This document shows positions 45,600-54,240 of a stretch of DNA of 64,000 nucleotides, in pieces (position 1 is the stretch's first letter; each line of letters starts with the position of its first letter). Below the pieces are notes generated by a model, which was not told the origin of the DNA, made no database searches, and was given only the letters and a program-made list of their open reading frames with translations. Source of the stretch: Clostridia bacterium (GTDB lineage: Bacteria; Bacillota; Clostridia; Christensenellales; Borkfalkiaceae). A program made the translations under genes and the position numbers. Where the stretch lies: positions 56,423-120,422 of the forward strand of contig JAFQWV010000009.1 in the NCBI GenBank assembly GCA_017407325.1, written 5' to 3'.

Positions 45600-46293
45600 T
45601 ATTCATACTCATATAATTCATAGAGTTGATGACGGCTCGAAAAATATTGAAAACTCTCTTGCTATGCTGGAGATGGCAAAAAGTGCTGGGACTACGGATA
45701 TAATCTGCACGCCACACTATAGAAAAGGCTATTTCGAAACAGAAAAACAAGAGATAGAATCTTGTTTTATCGAACTTACTGATCGAGCGAAAGATATAGG
45801 TGTCAATTTATATTTAGGACAAGAAGTCGCAACTAATAGAGTTGTGAACGAAATTGTAAAAGGCGGTAGCGTTTTTACGCTTAATAAATCTCGTTACGTT
45901 CTATTAGAATTTGATTATAATAATTTTGTTGACATAGGTAATATTTGCTTTGAACTTAAAGTCTGTGGATATGTTCCGATTATCGCGCATATAGAAAGAT
46001 ATACGTACGTTGATGCTAGCGACGTTGAAGAGTTTATTGATTCAGGCGCGCTTATTCAAATAAACGCGAGTTCAGTAGTAGACGGCATTTTTGCAAAATA
46101 TAGAAAAAAAGTTGATAAATATCTAAAGCTTAATCTCGTCCATTTTGTCGCAAGCGATATTCATAGTGGAAGAAAATATCTGCTTGATAAGGCTTATTTA
46201 GCAATAAAGAAAAAGTTCGGGAAAGAACGTGCTGATAAACTTTTTATTGAAAATGGAAAAAGGGTTATCAATAATGAAATTATAGAAAAATAA
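45592..46293 (+). CDS. CpsB/YwqE-type PHP-domain tyrosine phosphatase
   Basis: Metal-dependent phosphotyrosine phosphatase that reverses the kinase. The 233-residue product has the PHP metal-binding motifs VDIHTHIIHRVDDG, CTPHYRKG, GQEV, IAHIERYTY and ASDIHSG. It overlaps the kinase gene by eight bases, completing a Wzz-kinase-phosphatase trio that matches the regulatory part of capsule clusters. A terminator follows. Confidence 0.93.
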   Translation: MVDIHTHIIHRVDDGSKNIENSLAMLEMAKSAGTTDIICTPHYRKGYFETEKQEIESCFIELTDRAKDIGVNLYLGQEVATNRVVNEIVKGGSVFTLNKSRYVLLEFDYNNFVDIGNICFELKVCGYVPIIAHIERYTYVDASDVEEFIDSGALIQINASSVVDGIFAKYRKKVDKYLKLNLVHFVASDIHSGRKYLLDKAYLAIKKKFGKERADKLFIENGKRVINNEIIEK

Positions 46294-46295
46294 AA

Positions 46296-46325
46296 AGTCG
46301 GCTGAATTTTCAGCCGACTGAAGTA
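46296..46325. terminator. Bidirectional terminator between the phosphatase gene and sepF
   Basis: A perfect 11-bp stem AGTCGGCTGAA with TTCAGCCGACT. The minus tail is TTTTTATTTTTC and the plus tail GAAGTATTTTTTAG. Confidence 0.88.
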
Positions 46326-46336
46326 TTTTTTAGGAT

Positions 46337-46672
46337 TTATTTTACAGTCACTCCGTTTGTAGAGAATAGGTATAAGCCTTGGTCAAGTTGACAAAGGCCA
46401 CCTTTAAGGGCATAGATTGCGCCACTCAAAAGGTCGATAACGCGTTGGGCAACGCTTTCAGATAACCCTTTAATGTTAACTACTGCAGGCTTGCCAAGTG
46501 ATAATACGTTGATAATCGCAGAAACGTCGTCGTAGCTCTTTGGAAAGAATACGTCCATAGAACTTGCGCCGTTACCATTTTGATTATTAAAATTAAAAAC
46601 TTCTTCTTTTACAGCCTTTTTTGAAGGTTGTTTTTTCTTGTCTTCGTCTAAAAAGAAATTAAATACTCCCAT
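46337..46672 (-). CDS. sepF: Cell division protein SepF
   Basis: Membrane-associated anchor that helps tie FtsZ to the septum. The 111-residue product starts with a short amphipathic-looking MGVFNFFLDEDKKK, has a disordered linker (about 15-38), and a C-terminal SepF domain with VFFPKSYDDVSAIINVL and VNIKGLSESVAQRVIDLLSG. It abuts ylmE with no gap and follows GGAGAAAACTTAG. ylmE-sepF is the Bacillus order. Confidence 0.93.
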   Translation of the reverse strand: MGVFNFFLDEDKKKQPSKKAVKEEVFNFNNQNGNGASSMDVFFPKSYDDVSAIINVLSLGKPAVVNIKGLSESVAQRVIDLLSGAIYALKGGLCQLDQGLYLFSTNGVTVK

Positions 46673-47335
46673 CTAAGTTTTCTCCTTATAGTTTCTTTCG
46701 CCAAAAATTTTAGTGCCGATTCTAACCATATTACTTCCACACTCAATGGCGATAGGGTAATCTTCACTCATACCCATTGATAAAACCGAAAAATTACTGT
46801 CTTCTTTTTTCATTATATCATAAATGTTTCGTAATTGCAAACAGAATTTTACTTTGTTTTCCTTAATTTCGTCTTTTGGAAGAACTGTCATAAGACCTTT
46901 TACGACGATATTATCCATTTTTTTAATTTGTTCGTAAGAATTTTGAAGTTCAGAAATAGAAAAACCGCCTTTTTGTTCTTCACCTGCGTTGACTTCTAAT
47001 AAAATATTAGTCGTAACCGACGCGTTTTTTGATTGACGGCTAATTTCAGATGCAAGTTTAATGCTATCAACAGATTGAATAAGGCAACATTTTCCTATTA
47101 AATACTTAACTTTATTAGTTTGAAGCCTACCAAAAAAGTGATAATTAACAGGTGGAAGATAAGGGAATTTATCGCGAAATTCTTGCGCTTTATTTTCGCC
47201 TATATCCTTAAGACCTGCATTTATTGCGTCTAATATTATCTCAACAGGCTGTGTTTTTGTCGCTCCAACCAAAGTAACTTTTTCGCCGTATGGGTTTATT
47301 AAGTTGTCAAATGCGAGCAAATTTTCTTTAATCAT
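46673..47335 (-). CDS. ylmE: YggS/YlmE family PLP-binding protein
   Basis: Cytoplasmic PLP-homeostasis protein (220 residues), alanine-racemase-like fold without racemase activity. The PLP lysine lies in LVGATKTQPV (residues 22-31), followed by GENKAQEF, HFFGRLQTNKVKY, SVDS and SMGMSEDYPIAIECGSNMVRIG. It is the first gene of the ylmE-sepF pair, next to the division gene as in Bacillus. Confidence 0.95.
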   Translation of the reverse strand: MIKENLLAFDNLINPYGEKVTLVGATKTQPVEIILDAINAGLKDIGENKAQEFRDKFPYLPPVNYHFFGRLQTNKVKYLIGKCCLIQSVDSIKLASEISRQSKNASVTTNILLEVNAGEEQKGGFSISELQNSYEQIKKMDNIVVKGLMTVLPKDEIKENKVKFCLQLRNIYDIMKKEDSNFSVLSMGMSEDYPIAIECGSNMVRIGTKIFGERNYKEKT

Positions 47336-47389
47336 TAATTTAATTATAAATCAAAAATAAAATCTTTGCAACAGAAACATTAATATTTA

Positions 47390-47418
47390 TTGACAATTTT
47401 ATTGATTTTTTATACAAT
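47390..47418 (+). promoter_or_regulatory. Promoter of the HtrA-like gene
   Basis: TTGACA (47390-47395), 17-base spacer, TACAAT (47413-47418). A second -10-like TATAAT lies at 47422-47427. Initiation should fall near 47425-47434. Confidence 0.7.
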
Positions 47419-47435
47419 GGGTATAATATATAATA

Positions 47436-48872
47436 ATGAAAATAACCATGAGACAACTCTTTTTGGTTTGGAGGTGGGTTATTAACAAGTTTATTAAGAC
47501 CTTAGCTATAACTTTTGCGATAATTTCGTGTCTTTTCCTTATGTCGGGATGCTTTTTATACGAAGGTGAAAGTGCGTATGAAATAGCCGTTAAAAATGGT
47601 TTTGTCGGCTCTGAAAAAGAGTGGCTTGAATCTCTTAAAGGCGAGAAAGGCGAAAAGGGCGAAAACGGCGTAAACGGAATAAATGGTAAAGACGGTCAAG
47701 ACGGTTTAAACTTTAATACAGGCTATACTGCTGAAAGCTTATATCAAGAAGCTGTACAAAATGGATATGAAGGCGATTTTATTACTTTTATAAAAGAAGT
47801 TTTCGGTGCTGGTCAAGATTTGACTTCTGCGATAAACAAAGGAATATTTACGGCTTGCAACATTGTTTGTACGCATTATACACCTGCAGGTGACGGCTCT
47901 GGTGACGTGGCGTATTCTAGCGGTGGTTCGGGTGTGTTCTATTCTATAGATAAAAATACAGGTGATGCGCTTGTAATTACTAATTATCACGTGGTTTATA
48001 ACGAATCTTCTAACACTGAAAATCAAATCGTCGAAAGCATTAACGTTCATTTATACGGCGACACGTATTTTACGTCACCTATAGAAGCAACTTATATTGG
48101 CGGAACTGCAACTTACGACCTTGCACTTTTAAAAATTACGGGTAGCGAACTTATAAAAAATAGTTATGCACTCCAAGCCGAATTTGCCGATTCTGAGAAG
48201 ATATCTTTAGGAGAGACCGTTCTTGCAATCGGAAATCCGGGTACTGACGGCTCGTCTGTTACAAAAGGTATCGTAAACGTCGTTTCTGAGCAAGTAATCA
48301 TGGATACGGCAAAAGATGAAGAAGTAAATATGCACGTAATACGCTACGACGCTGCGGTAAATCCGGGCAACTCCGGTGGTGGACTTTTTAATGCAGAAGG
48401 CAAACTTATTGGCATAGTAAATGCAAAACTAGTTAAATCGGGCTATGAAGGAACGGGTTACGCGATACCTTCTAACTTAGTTCAAAATATCGTTCAAAAC
48501 ATACTCGATTATTGTTATGGTACTCAAAACGAAAGTGTAGTTCGTCCGTATTTAGGAATTTATACAAAAGTAGTTAGCTCTTTTGCAGTCTACAACCAAG
48601 AAACGGATTCTTACGATATAAAAGAAACGATAATCGTTGACAGCGTTGAAAACGACAGCCTGCTTTTAAATAAGTTTAATGCAGGCGACACTTTTGTTTC
48701 ATACACCTACGCAGGCATAACTTATCCAATAGAACATATTTACACCGTGCCAGAGTTTTTAATCAACGTCAGAGTCGGCGACGTAATTACTTTTAACTTT
48801 ACAACTAAAAACGGTCAAAGCCGAAGTGTTACCGTTGAAATAAGACAAGGCTTTATGAGAGAGATAGAATAA
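47436..48872 (+). CDS. HtrA/DegP-like serine protease lipoprotein with collagen-like segment
   Basis: Surface trypsin-like protease anchored by a lipid. The frame reads through a lipobox LMSGC, then SAYEIAVKNGFVGSEKEWLESL, collagen-like GEKGEKGENGVNGINGKD, and a second SLYQEAVQNGYEGDF segment. The protease domain has His in TNYHVVY, Asp in TYDLALLKI and Ser in GNSGGGLFN; a short PDZ-like C-terminal part follows. The coordinates give the longest ATG reading (478 residues), but that ATG has no Shine-Dalgarno and lies only two to eleven bases after the expected transcription start. GGAGG at 47470-47474 points to an ATT codon at 47481, which would give a clean 22-residue lipoprotein signal. The substrate is unknown. 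Confidence 0.88.
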   Translation: MKITMRQLFLVWRWVINKFIKTLAITFAIISCLFLMSGCFLYEGESAYEIAVKNGFVGSEKEWLESLKGEKGEKGENGVNGINGKDGQDGLNFNTGYTAESLYQEAVQNGYEGDFITFIKEVFGAGQDLTSAINKGIFTACNIVCTHYTPAGDGSGDVAYSSGGSGVFYSIDKNTGDALVITNYHVVYNESSNTENQIVESINVHLYGDTYFTSPIEATYIGGTATYDLALLKITGSELIKNSYALQAEFADSEKISLGETVLAIGNPGTDGSSVTKGIVNVVSEQVIMDTAKDEEVNMHVIRYDAAVNPGNSGGGLFNAEGKLIGIVNAKLVKSGYEGTGYAIPSNLVQNIVQNILDYCYGTQNESVVRPYLGIYTKVVSSFAVYNQETDSYDIKETIIVDSVENDSLLLNKFNAGDTFVSYTYAGITYPIEHIYTVPEFLINVRVGDVITFNFTTKNGQSRSVTVEIRQGFMREIE

Positions 48873-48876
48873 TAGA

Positions 48877-48906
48877 AAATGCAAGCGATTTTGCTTGCAT
48901 TTTTTA
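48877..48906 (+). terminator. Terminator of the HtrA-like gene
   Basis: AAATGCAAGC-GATTTT-GCTTGCATTT (10 bp) followed by TTTAA. Confidence 0.85.
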
Positions 48907-48956
48907 ATGTTATTTAAAAAAATAATCAATTATTTTTGTTTTTCGTGTAAAAACAT

Positions 48957-48985
48957 TTGTGTTTTGGACAAAAACAATGTATAAT
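48957..48985 (+). promoter_or_regulatory. Promoter of the threonine operon
   Basis: TTGTGT (48957-48962), 17-base spacer, TATAAT (48980-48985), 22 bases before thrC. No T-box or attenuator is seen in the short leader. Confidence 0.65.
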
Positions 48986-49007
48986 ACGTTTTAATAAGGA
49001 GAAAGTT

Positions 49008-50465
49008 ATGCTTACAAGTACTAGAAAAAGATTAAACGTTGCGCCAAGCGTTGGCGTAGTAAAAGGAATAAGTGACGAAGGCGGTTTGTTTATTTTTGAA
49101 AACGCCTCTGAATTTAAATTTGATAAAAGTTTATTGCGCTTAGACTATATTGGGCTCGCTGAACGCGTACTATCTTTCGTTTTTGACGATTTTAAGATTG
49201 AAGATATCCGCGAGATTATAAACAGCGCGTATTCTAAAGAAAATTTTGACGAAATCGTAGGGGTTAAGAGTTTTGGGAAAACTACTTTTTTGGAACTTTG
49301 GCACGGACCTACGCACGCGTTTAAAGATATGGCATTGACCGTTTTAGGGCGTTTAATGGTTAAAGCTAAAGAAAATATAGGTGAAAAAGATAGAACGCTC
49401 GTATTAACTGCAACAAGTGGTGATACAGGAAGCGCAACACTTTCGGGCTTTTCAGGAACGGGAATTGATGCAATAGTTTTATATCCACACGGCGGTGTAA
49501 GTCCCGTTCAAGAAGCGCAAATGCAATATTTTGCTAAAAACGGTTCTAAGGCAATTTCAGTTGAAGATAACTTTGACTTTTGTCAATCACTTGTTAAAAA
49601 AGTGTTTACCGATAAGGGAATTGAACTTGAAAATGCAAAATTCTCGTCGGCAAACTCTATAAATATCGGTAGACTTGTTCCACAAATCGTGTACTATATC
49701 TACACTTATTTAGAACTTGTTAGAAATGACGTTATATCTTTTGGTGACGAAATTAATTTCTGCGTGCCAACGGGGAATTTTGGTAATATTTTAGCAGGAT
49801 TTATCGCTTATAAAATGGGACTTCCTGTAAACAAATTCATCTGCGCGTCAAACGCAAACGACGTTTTAACCGATTTCTTCAATACGGGTGTTTACGACAG
49901 AAAGAGGGAATTTTTCAAAACGATTTCTCCGTCAATGGATATTTTGGTTTCTTCTAACCTTGAAAGACTTTTATATCTTGCGTCGGGTGGCGACTTCAAG
50001 TTGATTGATAAACTTATGAACGACTTAGCCGAAAAAGGTAGGTACGAAATTCCTGAAAGCTTGAAAAAAGAACTTGGTAAATTCGTGGCGTACAGTCTTG
50101 ACGACGTAAAAACCGAACAAGTTATTCGTGACGAGTTTGAAAAAGATAATTACTTAATCGACCCACACACTGCAGTAGCACTTGGTGCAACCATTAAATA
50201 TCAAAATGAAGTAAACGACGGATTGCAATGCGTAGTCGTATCAACTGCAAGTCCGTATAAATTCCCAGAACCTGTTTGCGACAGTTTGAAGCTTGAAAGG
50301 GGAAAGGATATTTTTGAAACAATTTCCATAATTGAAAAAGCAACTAATACCGTTGCACCACAAGGTATTAAACGCCTTGAAAAATTTAAGTTTGACCGCG
50401 TAGTTTGGGAAAAAGATAAAGCAGAATACAATTTGAGAAAATTGTCTGGTGATAAAAATGTTTAA
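49008..50465 (+). CDS. thrC: Threonine synthase
   Basis: PLP enzyme that turns O-phosphohomoserine into threonine. ATG 49008 has AAGGAGAAAG just upstream. The 485-residue length is that of the longer (yeast/E. coli-like) threonine synthases. The PLP lysine is in HGPTHAFKDMALTVLG, with TSGDTGSATL and PTGNFGNILAG also visible. It is the first gene of thrC-thrB-ACT-hom-ask; its stop overlaps the thrB start by eight bases. The promoter is just before it. Confidence 0.95.
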   Translation: MLTSTRKRLNVAPSVGVVKGISDEGGLFIFENASEFKFDKSLLRLDYIGLAERVLSFVFDDFKIEDIREIINSAYSKENFDEIVGVKSFGKTTFLELWHGPTHAFKDMALTVLGRLMVKAKENIGEKDRTLVLTATSGDTGSATLSGFSGTGIDAIVLYPHGGVSPVQEAQMQYFAKNGSKAISVEDNFDFCQSLVKKVFTDKGIELENAKFSSANSINIGRLVPQIVYYIYTYLELVRNDVISFGDEINFCVPTGNFGNILAGFIAYKMGLPVNKFICASNANDVLTDFFNTGVYDRKREFFKTISPSMDILVSSNLERLLYLASGGDFKLIDKLMNDLAEKGRYEIPESLKKELGKFVAYSLDDVKTEQVIRDEFEKDNYLIDPHTAVALGATIKYQNEVNDGLQCVVVSTASPYKFPEPVCDSLKLERGKDIFETISIIEKATNTVAPQGIKRLEKFKFDRVVWEKDKAEYNLRKLSGDKNV

Positions 50466-51321
50466 AGTAAAAGTTTCGGCAACGAGTGCAAACGTTGGTT
50501 GTGGCTTTGACGTTTTAGGGCTTTCTTTTGATTTATTCAACGTGTATTCTTTTAAGGAAAGTGATGAGTTTTCATTGAAGGGATTTGCTCCACGCTATTT
50601 AGATATCAATAAAAATTTAGTGCTATCAAGTTACCTTAAAGCTTATGAATACGCTGGAAAAATTCCTGTAAAAGTTGAAATTTGCGAAGAAGAACGCAAT
50701 ATTCCACGTGCAGGTGGCTTAGGTAGTAGCGCGTCTTGTGCAGTCGCTGGAATAATGGGCGCAAACAAGATGATGGGTGGTATCTTGTCAAAAGAAGAGA
50801 TGCTTTTGATCGCGACGGAAATTGACGGACACGCCGACAACGTTTCTGCCGTAATTTACGGTGGGCTGACTGCTTGCTTTAAAGATGGAAACGGTTATAG
50901 TGCAATAAGTTACGGCGTTTCTGAAAAACTAAAATTTACCGTTTGCTATCCTGATTTTTACGTCTCAACGGAAATGGCAAGACAAGCTCTTCCGAAAACG
51001 ATAGAGGTTAAAAAAGCGGTAGAAAATATGTCCCACATCGTCAATATGCCGTACGCTTTTGAAAAAGGTGATATCGCGCTTATAAGAAAGCTTGTAGGTG
51101 ACAATATTCACGAGCCGTACAGAATTAAACTTATCGACGAAGGCGAGCTGATAAGGTCCACTGCAGAGCGTTTTGGTGGTGTTGCAGTTATAAGTGGCTC
51201 GGGCGCAACTATGCTGGTAATGTCTGATAACGACGAGTGTGAAAAGGCTCTAAAAGAATTAAAGACGAAAAATAAATGGACAATACGTTCGGTGAAGCCG
51301 TATTTTGGTGGTGAATTATGA
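50458..51321 (+). CDS. thrB: Homoserine kinase
   Basis: GHMP-family kinase that makes O-phosphohomoserine. ATG 50458 (MFKVKVSATSANVG) is the family start; GGTGAT lies upstream. The 287-residue product has the ATP-binding PRAGGLGSSASCAVAG, GHADNVSA and SGSGATML. It overlaps thrC and is itself overlapped by four bases by the next gene, so the three are translationally coupled. Confidence 0.95.
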   Translation: MFKVKVSATSANVGCGFDVLGLSFDLFNVYSFKESDEFSLKGFAPRYLDINKNLVLSSYLKAYEYAGKIPVKVEICEEERNIPRAGGLGSSASCAVAGIMGANKMMGGILSKEEMLLIATEIDGHADNVSAVIYGGLTACFKDGNGYSAISYGVSEKLKFTVCYPDFYVSTEMARQALPKTIEVKKAVENMSHIVNMPYAFEKGDIALIRKLVGDNIHEPYRIKLIDEGELIRSTAERFGGVAVISGSGATMLVMSDNDECEKALKELKTKNKWTIRSVKPYFGGEL

Positions 51322-51749
51322 ATCAAGACTATTTAATTATTCACAAGTCCATTTTGCCTGACTATTTTGACACTGTTTTAAAGGCTAAAAGTTTGGTTGA
51401 AGACGAGAAAATGAGCGTAAGCGACGCTTGCCGTATGCTTGGAATTAGCCGTTCAACTTTTTACAAATATAAAGACAACATTTTTTCGCCGTCTAAAAAC
51501 TACGGTAAAAAAGCGATTGTCGGTGTTAAAACTGCCGATAAAATGGGCGTTTTAAGTAACATTTTGTCAATAATTTACAAATTTGGCGCAAACGTTATTA
51601 CCATAAACCAAGATATGCCGATAAAGGACAGCGCGTATATCACTATGGCGATTGACGTTTCCGACTCTGAAAAAGATATAAACGAACTTGTGAAAGAGTT
51701 AAAGACTGTTGAAAACGTTCGTAGCGCAAACATTATAGCAGTAGAATAA
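51318..51749 (+). CDS. pheB: ACT-domain protein with N-terminal helix-turn-helix (UPF0735/PheB-like)
   Basis: A 143-residue protein with an N-terminal helical part that reads as a helix-turn-helix (SVSDACRMLGISRSTFYKYK) and a C-terminal ACT domain (about 70-143, AIVGVKTADKMGVLSNILS onward), the PheB/UPF0735 layout. ACT domains bind amino acids, here perhaps threonine or another aspartate-family product. It sits between thrB and hom, and hom lacks its usual ACT domain, so a regulatory role in this pathway is likely but not shown. The symbol is from Bacillus pheB and does not imply a role in phenylalanine synthesis. Confidence 0.83.
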   Translation: MNQDYLIIHKSILPDYFDTVLKAKSLVEDEKMSVSDACRMLGISRSTFYKYKDNIFSPSKNYGKKAIVGVKTADKMGVLSNILSIIYKFGANVITINQDMPIKDSAYITMAIDVSDSEKDINELVKELKTVENVRSANIIAVE

Positions 51750-51769
51750 TTAGCTAAAAGGAGATACTT

Positions 51770-52858
51770 ATGAAAGTTGCTGTTTTAGGCTGTGGAACTA
51801 TCGGTCGTGGAGTAGTTGATATACTACTTAACGGCGTTAAGGGTATGAAATTAGCCAAAATTTTAGATAAAAAAGAAAAATTCGTTCCTGAACTTATCGA
51901 ATATTACACGGATAACGTAGACGATATTATGCTTGATGAAAGCATTGATACCGTAGTTGAAACGATGGGTGGAAGGGGCTTTAGTTACACTTGCGTACGC
52001 CGTGCGCTTGAACTTGGTAAAAACGTAGTTACTGCAAACAAAGAGCTTATTGCTTATCACCTTAAAGAACTCAGTGATTTAGCCGACGAAAAGGGCGTAT
52101 ATTTATTATACGAAGCGTCAGTTGGCGGTGGTATTCCGTTTATTAAAACTCTTTCGAACTTGTCTCAAATTAACAGATCTAAGTCGATTATAGGTATACT
52201 AAACGGTACGACTAACTATATTTTAACCAAGATGCAAAAAGACGGTTTAAGTTATGACGAAGCGTTAAAAGGCGCGCAAAAGCTTGGCTTTGCAGAAGCA
52301 AACCCAACCGCTGACGTCGAAGGTCACGATATGGTTAGAAAAATTGCCATAATTTCTATGCTCGCGTTCAAGCAAGAAATTTCAGTTGACGATATTTATA
52401 CTTTTGGTATAACTAAGGTTTCTAAAAAGTTTATTGATATTGTCAATAATAATGGCTACACTTTAAAATTCGTATGCTTTACAAACCGTACAAGCTGTGG
52501 AATTGAACTCGGCGTTGAACCTGTTCTATTTAAAAACGACGCTGTTTTTGCTAATATTAATTACGAAACTAACTTCGTTAAGTTTGATATGGACCCGAAC
52601 GACGCGCTAACCTTTATCGGAAAAGGCGCAGGAAGATTGCCAACTGCTACTGCAATCGTTTCAGATCTTACGGTTATCAGAGATAAAGGACAAAAAATGT
52701 TCTTTAATAACATCAAAAAACGCCACGTCGGTTTTGAAGACAAAATTGTTGACGCATACGTTGAAAAAGATGGCGAAGTTAAGTTGTTGCAAGGCGTAAA
52801 AAGTGGCGAAATTCGTGGTGGAAGCTACGATTTCTATGCAATGATTTATAAAGATTAA
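51770..52858 (+). CDS. hom: Homoserine dehydrogenase without C-terminal ACT domain
   Basis: Reduces aspartate semialdehyde to homoserine. The 362-residue product has the NAD(P) loop VLGCGTIGRGVVD, the ANKEL strand, and the catalytic ILNGTTNYILTKM, then GFAEANPTADVEGHDMVRK. It ends at about the point where the usual 420-440 residue Hom has its ACT domain, so that feedback domain is missing. A separate ACT protein is encoded 20 bases upstream. The start follows AAGGAGATACTT. Confidence 0.94.
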   Translation: MKVAVLGCGTIGRGVVDILLNGVKGMKLAKILDKKEKFVPELIEYYTDNVDDIMLDESIDTVVETMGGRGFSYTCVRRALELGKNVVTANKELIAYHLKELSDLADEKGVYLLYEASVGGGIPFIKTLSNLSQINRSKSIIGILNGTTNYILTKMQKDGLSYDEALKGAQKLGFAEANPTADVEGHDMVRKIAIISMLAFKQEISVDDIYTFGITKVSKKFIDIVNNNGYTLKFVCFTNRTSCGIELGVEPVLFKNDAVFANINYETNFVKFDMDPNDALTFIGKGAGRLPTATAIVSDLTVIRDKGQKMFFNNIKKRHVGFEDKIVDAYVEKDGEVKLLQGVKSGEIRGGSYDFYAMIYKD

Positions 52859-52881
52859 TAAGACTAAGAAGGAAAAAATAT

Positions 52882-54186
52882 ATGTTTAAAGTAGTAAAAT
52901 TTGGTGGCTCGTCAGTAGCGTCGAGCGAAATGTTTGGAAAAATCAAACAAATTGTTGAAAGTGATAAAAAACGCAAAATCGTAGTTGTTTCTGCGCTTGG
53001 TAAACGCCAATCGTCAGATGCTAAAATTACAGATTTATTGTATCTTTTAAAGGCTCATATTCAATACGGCGTTGACTATAATCCTATTTTGGATCAAATT
53101 AAAGAACGCTACGTAGGTATTAGAAACGAGCTTGGCTTAAAAGTCGATATTGAAAAGGAATTTGACGAAATCGAAAAGATTATAAAAGTTGATTGCAACG
53201 AAGAATTTATCGTTAGCCGTGGCGAATATTTATGCGCTAAACTTATGGCTGACTATTTAGGTTTTGAATTCGTTGACGCGAAAGACTTGTTCTTTTTTGA
53301 CTATAACGGCACGATTGATCAAGAAAAAACCGACGAAGCAATTTCAAAGACTTTCAAGGGAAAAGGTATTGTAGTTCCCGGTTTTTACGGCGCATACCCA
53401 AGTGGTCAAATCAAACTTTTCTCTCGTGGGGGAAGTGATATTACAGGCTCGCTTTTAGCGCGCGGAATCAAGGCTGAACTTTACGAAAACTGGACTGACG
53501 TTTCAGGTATTTTAATGGCTGATCCTAGACTTGTAGAAAATCCTAAGAGAATTAACGAAATAAGTTACGACGAACTTCGCGAACTTTCGTATATGGGCGC
53601 AAAGGTTTTACACGAAGAAACTATTTTCCCAATTACCGAAATGAATATCCCTATCAAAATTTTAAATACTAACCGTCCACAAGACGAAGGCACTTTAATT
53701 ACTAAAGATTGCTTGGATAAAGGCGATATTATCACCGGTATTTCAGGTAAAAAAGGCTTCGTTTCCTTAATCGTTTTTGAAAATAGGGGCGTTAAGAAAA
53801 TTAACGCAATTTTAGACACTCTAAAAGTTATCAAAAAGTATCACTTAGACGTTGAACAAATTTCTGCAAGCATCGACTCTTTCTCGTTAATTATCGAAAA
53901 AGCATCTATCGAAAAATGCTTATACGAAGTAATTAACGACATAAAAGCATCTGAACTTATTGAAAAAGTTAAGTTTGACGACGATATCGCACTCGTTGCA
54001 GTAGTCGGCAGAAATATGGCACTTAAACCAGGCACTAGTGGTAAGATTTTTGCAGTATTCGGCGAAGCAAAAATCAACATTAAAGCAATCGCTCAAGACA
54101 CGCAAGAACTTTCTATTATCGTTGGCGTATCAAATAACGATTTCAACTCGGCTATCCGCGCAGTTTATGACAAAATCGTAAAATAG
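52882..54186 (+). CDS. Aspartate kinase
   Basis: First step of the aspartate family: phosphorylates aspartate. The 434-residue product has KFGGSSVASSE, the FSRGGSDITGSLLARG segment, ENWTDVSGILMADPR and two C-terminal ACT domains (about 295-434). It starts 23 bases after hom and is the last gene of the operon. Its isozyme type (threonine- or lysine-inhibited) is not readable; position in the thr operon favours control by threonine or homoserine. Confidence 0.93.
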   Translation: MFKVVKFGGSSVASSEMFGKIKQIVESDKKRKIVVVSALGKRQSSDAKITDLLYLLKAHIQYGVDYNPILDQIKERYVGIRNELGLKVDIEKEFDEIEKIIKVDCNEEFIVSRGEYLCAKLMADYLGFEFVDAKDLFFFDYNGTIDQEKTDEAISKTFKGKGIVVPGFYGAYPSGQIKLFSRGGSDITGSLLARGIKAELYENWTDVSGILMADPRLVENPKRINEISYDELRELSYMGAKVLHEETIFPITEMNIPIKILNTNRPQDEGTLITKDCLDKGDIITGISGKKGFVSLIVFENRGVKKINAILDTLKVIKKYHLDVEQISASIDSFSLIIEKASIEKCLYEVINDIKASELIEKVKFDDDIALVAVVGRNMALKPGTSGKIFAVFGEAKINIKAIAQDTQELSIIVGVSNNDFNSAIRAVYDKIVK

Positions 54187-54199
54187 TAAAACAAAAAAT

Positions 54200-54236
54200 C
54201 GGCTGATGCAAAAACTTGCATCAGCCGTAAATTTTT
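54200..54236. terminator. Bidirectional terminator between aspartokinase and the SRP RNA
   Basis: A perfect 12-bp stem CGGCTGATGCAA with TTGCATCAGCCG around AAAC. The minus tail ATTTTTTGTTTT is strong, the plus tail TAAATTTTT weaker. Confidence 0.85.
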
Positions 54237-54240
54237 AAAG

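Noticed and set aside
47640..47710. Phage tail or collagen-like structural protein
   Set aside because: The Gly-x-y run is short and lies in front of an intact serine protease domain with a lipobox; there are no phage genes nearby.
44124..48872. Capsule or exopolysaccharide biosynthesis cluster
   Set aside because: Only the chain-length protein, kinase and phosphatase are present; no glycosyltransferase, flippase or polymerase gene was found.
48906..49007. T-box or threonine attenuator before thrC
   Set aside because: The space from the promoter to thrC is too short and has no T-box sequence or terminator/antiterminator pair.
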